A stretch of DNA of 64,000 bases from Lineus longissimus (lineage: Eukaryota; Nemertea; Pilidiophora; Heteronemertea; Lineidae): positions 18,538,349 to 18,602,348 of the forward strand of contig NC_088318.1 of assembly GCF_910592395.1 (NCBI RefSeq), in the 5' to 3' direction. A program made the position numbers and the translations under genes. The stretch's first letter is position 1. Every line of letters begins with the position of its first letter. Positions 63,153-64,000 of the stretch are shown in pieces. The notes under the pieces are model-generated. The model had not been told where the DNA came from. It saw nothing but the letters and a program-made list of their open reading frames with translations, and made no database searches.

Positions 63153-63443
63153 TTACATAGTACAAGGCACGCCGCGCTGTGTCATGGCACTTGCATGTGG
63201 AGGTTGAGTGCGGGTGGTGGAGGAACTTTGTCCAGTTGTCGTGAAGTTGTCGACCCTAGGCCCTATGTATGTTTGATAAAGTTGTTCGATTGAAAGTGTG
63301 AGGATGATTGGTATGGGTAAAATCTGGACCCCGACTTGCGCCAGTTCGGTAAAGTAGAAGGCTGGGCGTATGTGGGTTAGCTGACTTTTGATAAATTCCT
63401 GCAGGTCGCGGAGAACCCATATCAACGAATTTCTGGGAGTATG
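63153..63443 (-). CDS. Probable terminal exon of an unidentified membrane protein (5' part off right edge)
   Basis: On the minus strand, an acceptor (TTTTACTCTCACAG) precedes an open frame of 97 codons starting HTPRNSLIWVLRDLQEFIK and ending with a stop at 63153-63155. It includes the hydrophobic stretch VGVQILPIPIILTLSIEQLY and a Ser/Thr-rich tail (TTTGQSSSTTRTQPP). AATAAA at 62973-62978, about 175 bases past the stop, fits a 3' UTR. The frame is also open upstream of the acceptor to an ATG at 63537-63539, so a 128-residue single-exon form cannot be excluded. Family not recognised. Confidence 0.4.
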   Translation of the reverse strand, partial: HTPRNSLIWVLRDLQEFIKSQLTHIRPAFYFTELAQVGVQILPIPIILTLSIEQLYQTYIGPRVDNFTTTGQSSSTTRTQPPHASAMTQRGVPCTM

Positions 63444-64000
63444 CTGTGAGAGTAAAAAGAACAAACTGCCTAGAAAAACGGTTTTGTCATTGCCATTGGT
63501 ATGTGAAGTCCTTGTCAAGTCTTGAATGTTATTGAACAATTTAAAGGTTGATTACGAGATAAGATGAATACCATGAAAGCTTAACTGATAACGTGATCAA
63601 ATTTAATCGCCTGGTTGATTCAGAATAGTCAAAAGTATAAAATTCGGTAAGAATTCCAATGAACCATATGCTCCCAAAAGAAAACAAATCTAGTTGATAA
63701 TCAGCTTATCTTGAAGTGCCGGGTTCTCTGGTTTAATCCCTCGTCGGAATCTTAAAGTTATGGAAGAAAAATGTTCTAATTGTTTGAGCAGCATTCCCGG
63801 GATTAGGGGTAGTACGTATTCTCACCGTTGGTTTGTACCTAGGCTCAACACTATGTTATATGTATCTAATGTTTGTCGCCAGTTCCACTGATTGATAGAA
63901 ATGAGGAAGCTCTTTTAAATGGGGGAAATGATACTGTTAAAAGTTTTGCACTTTGTCAGGAGACCAGGATGTGATCAGTAAAGGCATGTATATGATGATG
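63444..64000. other. Right-edge sequence, probably intron
   Basis: No conserved coding sequence, repeat or RNA gene was recognised. If the exon at 63153-63443 is real, this is intron of that gene. Confidence 0.4.

Noticed and set aside
1-64000. tRNA, rRNA or other structured RNA genes
   Set aside because: No tRNA box A/B pair, rRNA segment or snRNA was recognised by eye; a covariance-model search could still find one.

Overview
This window looks like nuclear DNA from an invertebrate bilaterian animal. Its genes are split into many short exons by introns of about 50-1,800 bp with GT/AG ends, and each open frame rejoins only after splicing. Products include rotatin, TAF4, LSM14, a mitochondrial malonyl-CoA transacylase, a WGR-type PARP and an acid-sensing-channel-like sodium channel, which rules out bacteria, fungi and plants. 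Intron density and family content would suit a spiralian (annelid, mollusc or brachiopod) or another slowly evolving invertebrate; the species cannot be named from sequence alone.

Layout, left to right: (1) 12-10,961, minus: rotatin (RTTN), 31 exons, with the last part of the gene beyond the left edge. (2) 12,933-17,977, plus: two tandem SLC16-type (monocarboxylate transporter-like) genes with the same three-exon structure. (3) 20,689-27,472, plus: a ten-exon DEG/ENaC/ASIC-type channel of 959 residues whose eighth exon adds several hundred extracellular residues; its first intron holds a seven-copy 68/70-bp tandem array. (4) 30,111-35,353, minus: LSM14 (RAP55/Scd6). (5) 35,551-40,845, plus: TAF4, head-to-head with LSM14 across 197 bp carrying a perfect NRF1-type site. 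(6) 44,473-46,479, minus: mitochondrial MCAT. (7) 47,645-50,165, plus: a possible two-exon 51-residue small secreted or membrane protein, weakly supported. (8) 50,590-53,443, plus: a five-exon gene of 573 residues that I do not recognise. (9) 56,866-62,392, minus: a 746-residue PARP with two WWE domains before its WGR, regulatory and catalytic domains. (10) 63,153-63,443, minus: the apparent last exon of a gene that continues beyond the right edge.

Gene models were built by translating exons and checking splice phases by hand. LSM14 (555 aa), TAF4 (874), MCAT (416), PARP (746), DEG/ENaC (959), both SLC16 genes (469 and 492) and the unnamed gene (573) all give coding totals divisible by three, and the partial rotatin model is in phase throughout. 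Most neighbours are ordinary housekeeping genes with no shared pathway. LSM14 and TAF4 are probably co-regulated through a shared promoter, and the two SLC16 genes are a local duplication. The feature most likely to be new biology is the expanded channel; the WWE-WWE-WGR PARP layout comes second. Intergenic DNA carries several small fold-back repeats but no recognisable large transposon.
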